From contig FR881292.1 in the NCBI GenBank assembly GCA_000434735.1, positions 126,564 to 145,412 of the forward strand: a DNA stretch of 18,849 bases, in the 5' to 3' direction. The notes under the pieces are model-generated. The model saw only the letters and a list, made by a program, of their open reading frames with translations, searched no databases and had not been told where the DNA came from. Below are positions 1 to 8,497 of this stretch, piece by piece. The position numbers were made by a program, and so were the translations under genes. The stretch comes from Bacteroides sp. CAG:530 (lineage in GTDB: Bacteria > Bacteroidota > Bacteroidia > Bacteroidales > Bacteroidaceae). Position 1 is the stretch's first letter. Every line of letters starts with the position of its first letter.

Positions 1-50
1 CATGCAGCGATGGTGGTTTTTTACTCTATCGGCAAAACTTAAATCAACTT

Positions 51-1202
51 ATGCAACGCACTAAATTATTTATCATATTTCTCATTTTCTCTATAGGATG
101 CCCAGTTTCTTTATTCTCGCAGTTTAAGGTTGAAGTGCCTTATACCGAAGAAAACGGGAAACTTATAGTAGAAGCTAAGATAAACGGATGTACCGGACAT
201 TTCATAGTAGACACGGGTGCACCTTGCGCACTTTCTCACTCTTTTATAAAACGGACAGGAAAAGCTAAAGGACAAGAAGCTACTTTTCAAGATGCCAACG
301 GAAACATTATGAATAGCCAAGTCATTACGCTCGATTATCTGAAACTGGGAGCTATAGAGTTTACGGGACTGCAAGCGGTGGTTTTACCAGCCAACAACAT
401 TATCGAAACATTCCACATAGACGGTGTTATAGGATATAACTTATTCAGAATGGGCTGTATCCGACTGAATGGAAAGAAACATACACTAACCTTCAGCAGT
501 AAGCCTATAGTAGAAGCTGCGGATTCTGTTTATTCAACTCCTTTGGTTAAAGACCGCTATCTTACGCTACTGCCAGTAACCTTAGGGAAGAACGTTAAAG
601 ACACGGTGATGTTCGATAGTGGAGCTTCTGATTATTACACCATGTCGGTCCACCAATATCCTCGTATAAAACACGCCAAAGCCCGACTGAAAGTATTAGG
701 TAGCGGAAGCGGAACATTATCGGCAGGAGCTGCAGGAGTAGAGCAAAGTACAAAGAAATATCGCCTGTGCGTACCGCAATTCAGCTTATGCCAAAACAGT
801 TTTAAGGATGTTACAACCATAACCACATCAGCACCTTCTTCGCGCATAGGCACAGGATTCCTATCGTTTGGCGACATAGCGATAGACTATAAAAAAGGAT
901 TGTTTTACTTCATACCATACGAAGCAAATAAAGTACCCAACCTATACCAACCAGAATGGGATGTAGTAATAGTAGTATCTCAAAACAAGCTTGTAGCTGG
1001 CATGGTGTGGGATACAAAACACTCTCCGCTACGAGGTGGAGAACAGATAGTAGAAATAAACGGAGTATCGTATGCCGGAGATGTGGATATGTATAAGGCT
1101 ATAACAAAAGGTGTAATACCGGCATCTACAAATAAACTTTCCATCAAATACATCGACCCAAACACAGCAGAGACACGCTCTACCGTTATACGGTGCAAAT
1201 AA
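51..1202 (+). CDS. Secreted retropepsin-like aspartyl protease with C-terminal PDZ-like domain
   Basis: Encodes 383 aa. The N-terminus (residues 1-23) is a hydrophobic signal peptide ending near LFSQ, so the protein is exported, probably to the periplasm or outer face. Two aspartic-protease lobes are visible in one chain: D-T-G-A at 54-57 with the hydrophobic-hydrophobic-Gly partner at 123-132 (GVIGYN), and D-S-G-A at 189-192 with a similar strand at 266-274. The last ~85 residues (about 305-383) look like a PDZ domain, with SPLRGGEQIVEINGV resembling the usual 'aGl..GD.I..inG' pattern. Bacteroidetes carry many such 'aspartyl protease + PDZ' proteins whose substrates are unknown. The frame stays open to the window edge upstream, but Met51 is followed directly by the signal peptide and is the sensible start. 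A hairpin terminator at 1228-1268 ends the gene. Family assignment is firm; substrate is unknown. Confidence 0.85.
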   Translation: MQRTKLFIIFLIFSIGCPVSLFSQFKVEVPYTEENGKLIVEAKINGCTGHFIVDTGAPCALSHSFIKRTGKAKGQEATFQDANGNIMNSQVITLDYLKLGAIEFTGLQAVVLPANNIIETFHIDGVIGYNLFRMGCIRLNGKKHTLTFSSKPIVEAADSVYSTPLVKDRYLTLLPVTLGKNVKDTVMFDSGASDYYTMSVHQYPRIKHAKARLKVLGSGSGTLSAGAAGVEQSTKKYRLCVPQFSLCQNSFKDVTTITTSAPSSRIGTGFLSFGDIAIDYKKGLFYFIPYEANKVPNLYQPEWDVVIVVSQNKLVAGMVWDTKHSPLRGGEQIVEINGVSYAGDVDMYKAITKGVIPASTNKLSIKYIDPNTAETRSTVIRCK

Positions 1203-1227
1203 CACAAGAACATAATTATAAAAAACA

Positions 1228-1268
1228 AATAGAGGGATTCCATCCACACAGGACAGAACCCCTCTATT
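1228..1268. terminator. Bidirectional rho-independent terminator between protease gene and mdh
   Basis: A 9-bp perfect stem, AATAGAGGG (1228-1236) and CCCTCTATT (1260-1268), encloses a 23-nt loop. It is followed by a T-rich run on the plus strand (1267-1275) and, on the minus strand, by T-rich sequence complementary to 1217-1229. It lies 26 bp after the protease stop and 22 bp beyond the mdh stop, so it can serve both convergent genes. Confidence 0.8.
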
Positions 1269-1289
1269 ATTTTTATACTCTAAACTTAA

Positions 1290-2291
1290 TTACTTCAAGT
1301 TAGGATTCAAAGTGCTCCATTCAGAGATAGCCGGGATGATACCAAGGCTGATGCACTCATCGCGCATAGCAGCAACGTGTTCGTAGCTCTTCTGCAAAGC
1401 AGCCATTTCTTCTTCGTTACCTACTACTTCTTCGTAAGCAGAACCCTTTTCAGTGATAGTTACTTCCATAGCCATCATGATGTGGTCGATGCCAGCGAAT
1501 GATACGTAACGACCAGCAGGCCACTGGAATTCTGCACCACCCATAGCAGCTTCAATCATACGTACTGATACGTAAGCCGGGCTCTGGAATGAAGAACGTC
1601 CACGCAACTTGATGATGTTAGAACCACCCTGGATAGTTTTCTGCTTGATTTCTTCCCACTGTTCAGCAGTAAGCTTATCAGTACCGATCAAGCTAGTAAG
1701 AGGAGTACCCTGAATCATTACGCTTGATGCGAACGGAGCCATAGATTCACCGTGACCACCGTAAGTGCGGCAACCAGTTACTTCGCTCTGAGCTACGCCG
1801 AAGTGCTTAGCCAATTCGCTCTGCAAACGGATAGAGTCAAGAGCAGCCAAAGTAGATACCTGAGAAGGTTTCAAACCAGACCAGATCAAAGTAACCAAAC
1901 CTGTTACATCGGCAGGGTTGAAGATGATAACTACGTGCTTAACATCCGGGCAGTATGCTTTGATGTCCTTACCCAACTGTTCTGCTACGCCAGCGTTACC
2001 TTTCAACAAGTCTTCACGAGTCATACCTTGTTTACGAGGTGCACCACCTGAAGAGATAATATATTTAGCATCTGTAAAAGCTACTTTCACATCAGTAGTG
2101 TATGTAAAGTTAACACCTTCGAAACCGCAGTGACGCATTTCTTCGCACACGCCTTCAAGACCCGGTTCGTATACATCGTAAAGACAGATGTTCGGTGTAA
2201 GACGAAGCATTGCTGCAGTTTGAGCCATGTTAGAACCAATCATACCAGCAGCACCTACAATGACGAGTTTTTCGTTTGTTACAAATTCCAT
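1290..2291 (-). CDS. mdh: Malate dehydrogenase (NAD-dependent, LDH/MDH superfamily)
   Basis: Encodes 333 aa. Interconverts malate and oxaloacetate with NAD(H) in the cytoplasm; in Bacteroidales this feeds the reductive branch to fumarate and succinate. The Rossmann nucleotide loop GAAGMIG is at 13-19 and the Asp that selects NAD at residue 39 (LYDV). The substrate loop APRKQGMTR (84-92) supplies two Arg. IFNPAD (123-128) holds the conserved Asn, LDSIRLQ (151-157) the catalytic Asp and third Arg, and YGGHGE (177-182) the catalytic His. Length is slightly above the usual 310-320 because of a longer C-terminus. The start at 2291 sits just before the nucleotide loop, and a TATATTTG -7 box lies about 60 bp upstream. 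It appears monocistronic, with a terminator behind it. Confidence 0.95.
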   Translation of the reverse strand: MEFVTNEKLVIVGAAGMIGSNMAQTAAMLRLTPNICLYDVYEPGLEGVCEEMRHCGFEGVNFTYTTDVKVAFTDAKYIISSGGAPRKQGMTREDLLKGNAGVAEQLGKDIKAYCPDVKHVVIIFNPADVTGLVTLIWSGLKPSQVSTLAALDSIRLQSELAKHFGVAQSEVTGCRTYGGHGESMAPFASSVMIQGTPLTSLIGTDKLTAEQWEEIKQKTIQGGSNIIKLRGRSSFQSPAYVSVRMIEAAMGGAEFQWPAGRYVSFAGIDHIMMAMEVTITEKGSAYEEVVGNEEEMAALQKSYEHVAAMRDECISLGIIPAISEWSTLNPNLK

Positions 2292-2351
2292 AATTCTTGT
2301 TCTTTTAAGTTATTTATATAAATATGTATATTTAATTCTTTTTTCACACTG

Positions 2352-2359
2352 CAAATATA
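2352..2359 (-). promoter_or_regulatory. Bacteroidetes-type -7 box of mdh
   Basis: On the minus strand the sequence reads TATATTTG, an exact match to the Bacteroides -7 consensus TAnnTTTG. It would start the mdh transcript near 2345, giving a leader of about 50 nt. A TTG lies upstream but not at the ideal -33 spacing. Confidence 0.6.
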
Positions 2360-2586
2360 GAAAAGTTCTTTGGCAATAGCTAAAATCAACAAACGGAAAA
2401 ATGAAGGCTTGCCCAAAGATTTAGTTGAATTACGGAAATATTTCACTATTTTTAAATATGGCATATCCGTTTTGCTATCGGGACTTATCAAATGAGTATG
2501 TTATAGAGAAAATAATCTACCTATATCTTATTTAATTTGGCTATTTTGAAAGAATGAGGTACATTCACCGCAAATTTAATCGGACT

Positions 2587-3462
2587 ATGAAAGAAAGACT
2601 CGGACTTTATCATTTTACAGCCATCGCTATTGTGGCTGTTTGGGGACTTACATATATATCTACAAAGGTTTTAATGCAGAACGGACTTCAGCCACAAGAG
2701 ATATTTTTCTACCGTTTTCTTATCGCCTTTATAGGCAGTTGGTTCATTGCGCCACGCAAATTCTTTTCTAAGAGTTGGAAAGACGAGGCGTTTATGCTCT
2801 TGGCTGGTTTGTCGGGTGGTTCCATGTATTTCTACACCGAGAATACGGCCATAGGCATGACTCAGGTATCGAATGTAGCTTTCTTGCTATGCATGGCTCC
2901 GCTGTTCACTACGCTTTTGTCTATCATGTTCCATAAAGAAGAGAAAGCTACCCTTGGCATTATCTGCGGCTCACTGCTTGCCTTGGTTGGAGTATCCATG
3001 ATTGTATTCGATGGTTCTACCACACTGAAAGTTTCTCCGGTGGGCGACTTCCTTACTCTGGCTGCCACTTTGCTATGGGCATGTTATAGCCTCATCATAC
3101 GCCGACTTTCAAGACGATACTCTACGGTATTCATCACCCGAAAAGTGTTCTTCTACGGTGTGTTAACCATATTGCCGGTATTCATCTTCCATCCGTTCAG
3201 TCCAGATTTCGAAATTCTTTCGCAACCGGCAGTGTTTACCAACTTGCTGTTTCTGGCAGTAGTAGCTTCATTGGGATGCTTTGTACTGTGGAATGTAACG
3301 CTCAAGAAGTTAGGCACCATGCGAGCATCAAACTATCTATACCTCACCCCTATCGTATCGCTCACCGGCTCTCTTATTATATTAGATGAGCGAATGACGA
3401 TTATGGCGTTGGTTGGAGCCGCTCTCATCATGGCAGGAGTATATTGGGCGGAAACGAAGTAA
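2587..3462 (+). CDS. EamA/DMT-superfamily inner-membrane transporter
   Basis: Encodes 291 aa from the chosen start. Almost wholly hydrophobic, with about ten membrane segments arranged as two EamA repeats of ~140 residues. The first segment contains WGLTYISTKVL, typical of the family; the second repeat begins near 'GDFLTLAATLLWACYSLIIRR' (position 3046 onwards), and the conserved Pro/Glu-like stretch 'YLTPIVSLTGSLIILDE' lies near 3340-3390. Members export amino acids or other metabolites, but the substrate cannot be told from sequence. An in-frame ATG at 2554 would add 11 charged residues (MRYIHRKFNRT); the ATG at 2587 better fits the short cytoplasmic N-terminus normal for the family. It is divergent from mdh and about 180 bp before the lipoprotein gene, so probably transcribed alone. 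Confidence 0.85.
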   Translation: MKERLGLYHFTAIAIVAVWGLTYISTKVLMQNGLQPQEIFFYRFLIAFIGSWFIAPRKFFSKSWKDEAFMLLAGLSGGSMYFYTENTAIGMTQVSNVAFLLCMAPLFTTLLSIMFHKEEKATLGIICGSLLALVGVSMIVFDGSTTLKVSPVGDFLTLAATLLWACYSLIIRRLSRRYSTVFITRKVFFYGVLTILPVFIFHPFSPDFEILSQPAVFTNLLFLAVVASLGCFVLWNVTLKKLGTMRASNYLYLTPIVSLTGSLIILDERMTIMALVGAALIMAGVYWAETK

Positions 3463-3562
3463 ACAGCATACTAAAATGTTAAATTAAACAATAATTCACA
3501 GGAAAATATACTTCTTTATATTTTTTTATGACCCTTTTTATACGGTATTTAGATTTGTTTCT

Positions 3563-3570
3563 TACTTTTG
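3563..3570 (+). promoter_or_regulatory. Bacteroidetes-type -7 box of the PepSY-like lipoprotein gene
   Basis: TACTTTTG matches TAnnTTTG exactly and sits about 70 bp before the lipoprotein ATG at 3642. Transcription would start near 3577 with a 5' leader of about 65 nt that ends in an AAGAAG ribosome-binding stretch. The upstream -33 element is not clear. Confidence 0.5.
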
Positions 3571-3641
3571 CTTTTGTACAATAACAGTGCTAATAAGATT
3601 TTAGAGCGTTGAAGATTATTAACCACAAAAACTAAGAAGTT

Positions 3642-4592
3642 ATGAAAAAGAGTCTAAAGATTTGGAGTGTATTCCTGAGCATGTTAGTTTTGGTATTTGT
3701 ATTTACCGCTTGTAGTGATGACAATATCAATAATGATCAGGATAATGTGAACGTACCTACTTCTGTAAAAGAAGCGTTTGATCAGGGCTTCCCCGAAGCT
3801 ACCGATGTATCATGGAAAGAAAGCAACGGTTTCTGGGTAGCATCTTTCAATTTGGGCAACAGTCGTGCAGAGGCTACTACACAGCAGAATAAGGCGTGGT
3901 ATCAATACAACGGTAAGTTTAACATGAGTAAGTTGGAGTTGTCTGTTTACGAACTTGAGATGAAATACTCCAAAGTCAACGATGGTTGGAAAGCATCGGC
4001 TTACTTCAAGGCCGGCTTCAAAATTGACGATATTGACTTACTACAGCGTGCCGGATCGTTAGAAGCTGTTATAAAGATTGAAGTAGAAAAAGGTAAAGAA
4101 GAGTTCGATTTATACTTCACCCTTGACGGAAAGCTTATTAAGGCAGTTCCCGACACAGACGATGACATAGACGAAGAATTTATGCCTTGCCCGACACAGT
4201 TGCTCAAGTATCTGCAAGAAAAATACCCCAATGCCATTGTAGTAGAATTCGAAGCAGAATACGATGACAACACCATGCTTTATGAATTAAGCATAGTTAC
4301 TAAGATTGGATCATTGAAGGTAGAAAAGGAATTGGTATTCGATTCAGACTATACTTTCCTATATGCTAAAATAGAAATTGAAGACGAGATTTTGGCAAAA
4401 CTAATCGAGAAATTCTATACCCCTGAATTAATATCTCAATTAAAGGAGATAACCGGTGAAAACGACCCGGAAGAATGGGATATTGAAATAATAGAAAACG
4501 TTAATGGATTATATTCTATATACGTAGAAGACAAGAACGATAAAATGGTAGAGGTTATAAAGAATTTAAATCCCAACGATTTCATAAAGTAA
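3642..4592 (+). CDS. Probable surface lipoprotein with tandem PepSY/BLIP-like repeats
   Basis: Encodes 316 aa. The N-terminus is a lipoprotein signal: Lys-rich start, hydrophobic core to residue 21, lipobox FTAC with the lipidated Cys at 24. Cys is followed by Ser-Asp-Asp, which resembles the lipoprotein export signal that sends Bacteroidetes lipoproteins to the cell surface. Residues 39-99 (PTSVKEAFDQGFPEAT...W...WYQYNGKF) match the beta-lactamase-inhibitor-like/PepSY-like fold common in these bacteria. The rest looks like further copies: about 113-167, 182-243 (a helix, then YPNA, then alternating acidic strands) and 248-305. The protein is acidic. Such proteins are thought to bind or inhibit extracytoplasmic partners, but no function is proven. 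Bounded by its own -7 box and a strong terminator, it is a single-gene unit. Confidence 0.75.
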   Translation: MKKSLKIWSVFLSMLVLVFVFTACSDDNINNDQDNVNVPTSVKEAFDQGFPEATDVSWKESNGFWVASFNLGNSRAEATTQQNKAWYQYNGKFNMSKLELSVYELEMKYSKVNDGWKASAYFKAGFKIDDIDLLQRAGSLEAVIKIEVEKGKEEFDLYFTLDGKLIKAVPDTDDDIDEEFMPCPTQLLKYLQEKYPNAIVVEFEAEYDDNTMLYELSIVTKIGSLKVEKELVFDSDYTFLYAKIEIEDEILAKLIEKFYTPELISQLKEITGENDPEEWDIEIIENVNGLYSIYVEDKNDKMVEVIKNLNPNDFIK

Positions 4593-4630
4593 GAACACAA
4601 AATATCTATAACACGTTTATAATTCCATAG

Positions 4631-4672
4631 AAAAAAATAGCTCTGAAGTTTTGCCTTCAGAGCTATTTTTTT
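4631..4672. terminator. Strong bidirectional terminator
   Basis: A perfect 18-bp stem, 4631-4648 (A-tract then TAGCTCTGAAG) pairing with 4655-4672, closes a 6-nt loop. The A-tract on one side and T-tract on the other make it work for both the plus-strand lipoprotein gene (stop 4592) and the minus-strand esterase gene (stop 4690). Confidence 0.9.
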
Positions 4673-4689
4673 CTGCGTATATAACTCAG

Positions 4690-5997
4690 TTATTTCAGTT
4701 TGCTCTTAATCCAATCTAACTGGGTATGTTCTGTAGTTTCTGAAACCCAATGCTCGTTTATCGGGGTGATAAGAGCTTCTTTGGGACAAGTCAATGTATT
4801 ATATACGATATAACTTGTAGTAGGCGGACATGTATTATCATTATATCCCCAGGTTAAATAAACCGGGATATTGATTTGACGGGCGAAGTTCACCACATCA
4901 TAATACGCCATAGTCTGCAACTTCTCCGGAGTATCGGTACGATATTCATTAAGCTTAGTGAAGAAATGCGGATAACCATCGGCACGTCCTGCCTTATATC
5001 CCGCCATATCGCTCAGTGCCGGATGATTGGCAACACAGAGTGTTACGCGCGAATCAAGTCCGGCAGTAATCAAAGCCAAGGCTCCACCCTGACTACCTCC
5101 TTGCACAATGACGTTCTTTCCATCCCACTCATCAAGCGAAGTCAGATAGTCGATAGCACGAACGCAAGCCAGATACACCTTTTTCATATAGTAATTGTCG
5201 CGGTCGTCCAGTCCCTTCAGCAGATAATCGCCGAAAGAAGCCGATAAGTCTTTGAAAGTCTCGGGCGACAATTCCGGATTCAATCCGTGTATCTCCATCT
5301 CCAAACGAATGAAACCTTGCTCGGCATAAAAGCGATGTCGCATAGGCTCCTTAAGAGTCTTCACTCCGGCTCCCGGAGGACAAAGAACTACCGGATATTT
5401 TCCTTTTGCCTTAGGGCGGGTAAGGTATCCATACACGTGCTGACCTTTCTTATAGCATTGCAACTTAACGAGATAGCAGTCTACCTTTTCGTTCGAATAT
5501 TCGGGCACGTACTTAGTGGTAAACGTCATGGGACACTGCTGTGCTTCACTTTTCGCCTTGTTCCAGAACTCAACGAAATCGGCTGGTTGCTGTGTATATG
5601 GGCGAAGCTTCTCGGGCGAGAAACCTATCTTTACGTGATGAGTGCAACTCTTTCCGGCTATATCAGCCTTAAGCACGCAGTCGAGGAAGCCCGGATTACG
5701 CATAGTCCCTACAGATATCACGGCGCGTCCGTTCTTCAGCTTCACGCTACCCTGTCGTTCAGAAGGAAGCAACTCTTGTCCTAACGCATAACTTACCTCT
5801 ACTCCATCTTGCAGAATGCCGTAACGATACAGCTGGATTTCTATCTTAGCTTGTTCGCCCGTACGGTATAGCCAGTCGGCATGGTCGGGCACAGTTACCC
5901 ACAAGATGTCGCTACGGTAAGGGTAATTCTCGGCCTGTGCTGAAAGAAAAGCTATCAGCACAAACATAAATGCCACAAACAGTTTTTTCAAATTCAT
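4690..5997 (-). CDS. Secreted acetyl xylan esterase / cephalosporin-C deacetylase family (AXE1) hydrolase
   Basis: Encodes 435 aa. A signal peptide covers residues 1-22 (MNLKKLF... ending LSAQA). Residues ~25-125 form an Ig-like beta-sandwich, and ~130-435 the alpha/beta-hydrolase domain of the AXE1 family, which removes acetyl groups from xylan, xylo-oligosaccharides or similar esters. The nucleophile elbow is GGSQGG (300-305, Ser302). The acid is probably Asp387 in WGYNDNTCPPTT; the His is 416 or 424 near the C-terminus. The start lies 28 bp after the murF-alr stop on the same strand, so it could be co-transcribed as the last gene of the GSCFA-murF-alr unit. No polysaccharide-utilisation genes (SusC/SusD) lie beside it, so the natural ester is open. 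Confidence 0.85.
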   Translation of the reverse strand: MNLKKLFVAFMFVLIAFLSAQAENYPYRSDILWVTVPDHADWLYRTGEQAKIEIQLYRYGILQDGVEVSYALGQELLPSERQGSVKLKNGRAVISVGTMRNPGFLDCVLKADIAGKSCTHHVKIGFSPEKLRPYTQQPADFVEFWNKAKSEAQQCPMTFTTKYVPEYSNEKVDCYLVKLQCYKKGQHVYGYLTRPKAKGKYPVVLCPPGAGVKTLKEPMRHRFYAEQGFIRLEMEIHGLNPELSPETFKDLSASFGDYLLKGLDDRDNYYMKKVYLACVRAIDYLTSLDEWDGKNVIVQGGSQGGALALITAGLDSRVTLCVANHPALSDMAGYKAGRADGYPHFFTKLNEYRTDTPEKLQTMAYYDVVNFARQINIPVYLTWGYNDNTCPPTTSYIVYNTLTCPKEALITPINEHWVSETTEHTQLDWIKSKLK

Positions 5998-6025
5998 GCT
6001 CGTTTAGTGTTAGATTTAAATGTAT

Positions 6026-8497
6026 TTAGTCTTGGAAATAAATTCGTTTCACTCGGTTTGATACGCTGGTCAGTATTTCGTAAGGTATTGTATCGAGCAA
6101 ATCCGACAGCACCGTAACAGGCAGATGATCTCCGAAAATTTCAACCTTATCGCCTTCTTTGCAGTCGATGCCCGTAACATCTATCATGCATACATCCATG
6201 CAGATATTACCAACGTACGGAGCCTTCTGTCCGTTTACCAAGCAATATCCATGCCCGTTGCCAAGGTGTCTATTCAGTCCGTCGGCATAACCGATAGGAA
6301 TAGCAGCTATACGAGAGTCACGTTCCAATACACCTTTTCTACTGTATCCCACTGTTTCGTCGGCAGGCACATCGTGTATCTGAAGAATGGTACTGGTGAG
6401 CGTACTTACATTATTAATAATATGATTATCGTACGGATCTATTCCATAAAGTCCGATGCCCAGACGCACCATATCGAACTGCGCTCCGGGGTAGCGTTCT
6501 ATACCAGCGGTATTGCAGATGTGACGCAATATCTTATGCTTGAATCCGCTTTGCAATTCTTCTGACGCTTTCTCGAACAGCTCTATCTGTCGGCGCGTAA
6601 ACGAGTCGAACTTATCGGCATCGCTTCCCACCAAGTGCGAGAATACAGAACGAGGGATAACAGCCGACTGGCGATGCAGACGCTCTATAAGCTGCGGCAT
6701 ATCTTTATGCGGATCGAAGCCCAAGCGATGCATACCTGTATCGAGCTTGATATGGATAGGCACATTACTTACACCCTCTCGCTCGGCAGCCTTAATCAGT
6801 TCCTCCAATATACGGAAACTATAGATATTAGGTTCCAGACGATAGTCGAACATAGTGCGGAAAGCCGTTTCTTCCGGGTCCATTATAATTATAGGACAAG
6901 TAACACCCGCCTTTCGTAAATCGGCTCCCTCGTCGGCAACGGCTACCGCCAGATAATCCACCTGATGATCTTGCAGTGTCTTTGCTATTTCCAGTGCTCC
7001 CGCACCATATCCCGAAGCCTTGACCATACATACCACCTTAGTTTCAGGCTTCAGCTTATTGCGATAATGGTTCAGGTTATCTACCAACGCATTCAGGTTG
7101 ATAGACAATATAGTCTCGTGCACCTTCAATTCCAACAAATCGGTGATGGCATCGAAGTGGAAAGCACGCGCTCCCTTAATCAATACCACCTCATTACGCA
7201 TAGTTTCGAGCACATCCGATGCCAACAACTCTTTTGTAGTGGTGAAGAACTGCTTTTCTTCCACCTCAAAACGAGATGCCTCCTTGTTAATTTCTTCTCC
7301 CACACCGATAATGCGGTTAATGCCACGGCTATGCACCAACTCCGCCACTTGGCGGTAGAGCAAGCGCGACGGCTGTCCGCTTTCAAGTATATCAGAGAGA
7401 ATCAATGTACGCTTACGTCCTTTGTTTTCAGAACGACGCACCATAAAATCTAGAGCTATATCGAGCGAAGCATAATCAGAGTTATAACTATCGTTTATAA
7501 GCACACATCCGTTCTTACCCTCTTTCACCTCCATACGCATGGCCACCGGTTCCAGACGAGCCATTCTTTCTGCTATTTTTTCGGGCGAAACCATCAGATA
7601 AAGAGCTACAGCCAAACAATTCAGAGAGTTCTCTATAGAAGCATCGTCAATGAACGGAATACGATATTCCTTAAAGAAACCAAGATAGCGATACTTAACT
7701 GTAGTGCCAGTATCGTCTTTGGTAATGCTTTCTATAAACAGCGGACGCTCATTGTCTTTCTTAGACCAAGCAATTTCGCGCGAAGTGAAGAGCGACTTCA
7801 TTACGCAACTGCTTATCAGCTCATCGTCACCATTATATATAATGACATCGCAGTCTTTAAAGAGCTGCAGTTTCTCCATACACTTTTCCTGCAACGACGA
7901 GAAATTCTCCTGATGCGCTCCGCCTATGTTGGTAAGCACACCTATAGTAGGACGAATTATAGGTTGCAACGATTCCATCTCGCCCTGTTCTGAGATACCA
8001 GCCTCGAATATGCCAAACTCGGTATGCTCGTTCATAAGCCATACAGACAACGGAACGCCTATCTGCGAGTTGTAGCTACGCGGCGAACGGGTAATAACTC
8101 TTTCGGGTGAAAGCAGTTGGTACAACCATTCCTTTACAACCGTCTTTCCGTTACTACCCGTAATGCCCACCACAGGCACCTGATAGCGTTCTCTGTGCTT
8201 AGAAGCCAAGCGTTGCAAAGCCTTCAGTACATTAGTTACAATCAGAAAGTTACAATTATTATAGTGAACTACATTCTCGGGCAAATCATTTACGACAAAG
8301 TTTCTCACCCCACGGCTATATAAGTCAGGGATGTATTTATGTCCGTCGTTTCGTTTAGTTCTTAAAGCAAAAAACAATGTTTCTTCGGGGAAACAAAGAG
8401 AGCGACTGTCAGTAAGAATCCAGTCGATGTTGGCCGGATGATTTCCTACACGTTTGGCTCCGATAACAGAAGCTATTTCTTCAATCGAGTTTGGCAT
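6026..8497 (-). CDS. murF-alr: Bifunctional UDP-MurNAc-tripeptide:D-Ala-D-Ala ligase / alanine racemase fusion
   Basis: Encodes 823 aa. Two cytoplasmic peptidoglycan enzymes in one chain. Residues 1-~455 are MurF, which adds D-Ala-D-Ala to UDP-MurNAc-tripeptide: ATP loop GSNGKT (114-119, Lys118), TNIGGAHQEN (189-198), and the Mur C-terminal domain near NDSYNSDY (335-342). Residues ~460-823 are a PLP-dependent alanine racemase making the D-Ala: MVKASGYGAG (491-500) with the PLP Lys493, HIKLDTGMHRLGF (582-594), RLGIGLYGIDP (678-688) and the second catalytic base Tyr718 in VGYSR. The two halves thus supply and use D-Ala. This fusion is a recognised Bacteroidetes arrangement. The start overlaps the end of the upstream GSCFA gene by 25 bp, so translation is probably coupled. 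Confidence 0.95.
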   Translation of the reverse strand: MPNSIEEIASVIGAKRVGNHPANIDWILTDSRSLCFPEETLFFALRTKRNDGHKYIPDLYSRGVRNFVVNDLPENVVHYNNCNFLIVTNVLKALQRLASKHRERYQVPVVGITGSNGKTVVKEWLYQLLSPERVITRSPRSYNSQIGVPLSVWLMNEHTEFGIFEAGISEQGEMESLQPIIRPTIGVLTNIGGAHQENFSSLQEKCMEKLQLFKDCDVIIYNGDDELISSCVMKSLFTSREIAWSKKDNERPLFIESITKDDTGTTVKYRYLGFFKEYRIPFIDDASIENSLNCLAVALYLMVSPEKIAERMARLEPVAMRMEVKEGKNGCVLINDSYNSDYASLDIALDFMVRRSENKGRKRTLILSDILESGQPSRLLYRQVAELVHSRGINRIIGVGEEINKEASRFEVEEKQFFTTTKELLASDVLETMRNEVVLIKGARAFHFDAITDLLELKVHETILSINLNALVDNLNHYRNKLKPETKVVCMVKASGYGAGALEIAKTLQDHQVDYLAVAVADEGADLRKAGVTCPIIIMDPEETAFRTMFDYRLEPNIYSFRILEELIKAAEREGVSNVPIHIKLDTGMHRLGFDPHKDMPQLIERLHRQSAVIPRSVFSHLVGSDADKFDSFTRRQIELFEKASEELQSGFKHKILRHICNTAGIERYPGAQFDMVRLGIGLYGIDPYDNHIINNVSTLTSTILQIHDVPADETVGYSRKGVLERDSRIAAIPIGYADGLNRHLGNGHGYCLVNGQKAPYVGNICMDVCMIDVTGIDCKEGDKVEIFGDHLPVTVLSDLLDTIPYEILTSVSNRVKRIYFQD

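Noticed and set aside
1..42. Possible C-terminal end of an upstream plus-strand gene (frame 1 ends at 40-42)
   Set aside because: Only 13 codons are visible, with no recognisable motif; it may equally be non-coding sequence before the protease gene.
2279..2491. 70-aa minus-strand reading frame overlapping the mdh start
   Set aside because: It covers the mdh promoter and start in another frame and has no recognisable domain.
5287..5784. 165-aa reading frame antisense to the esterase gene
   Set aside because: Runs opposite a well-supported gene with clear catalytic motifs and encodes no recognisable protein.
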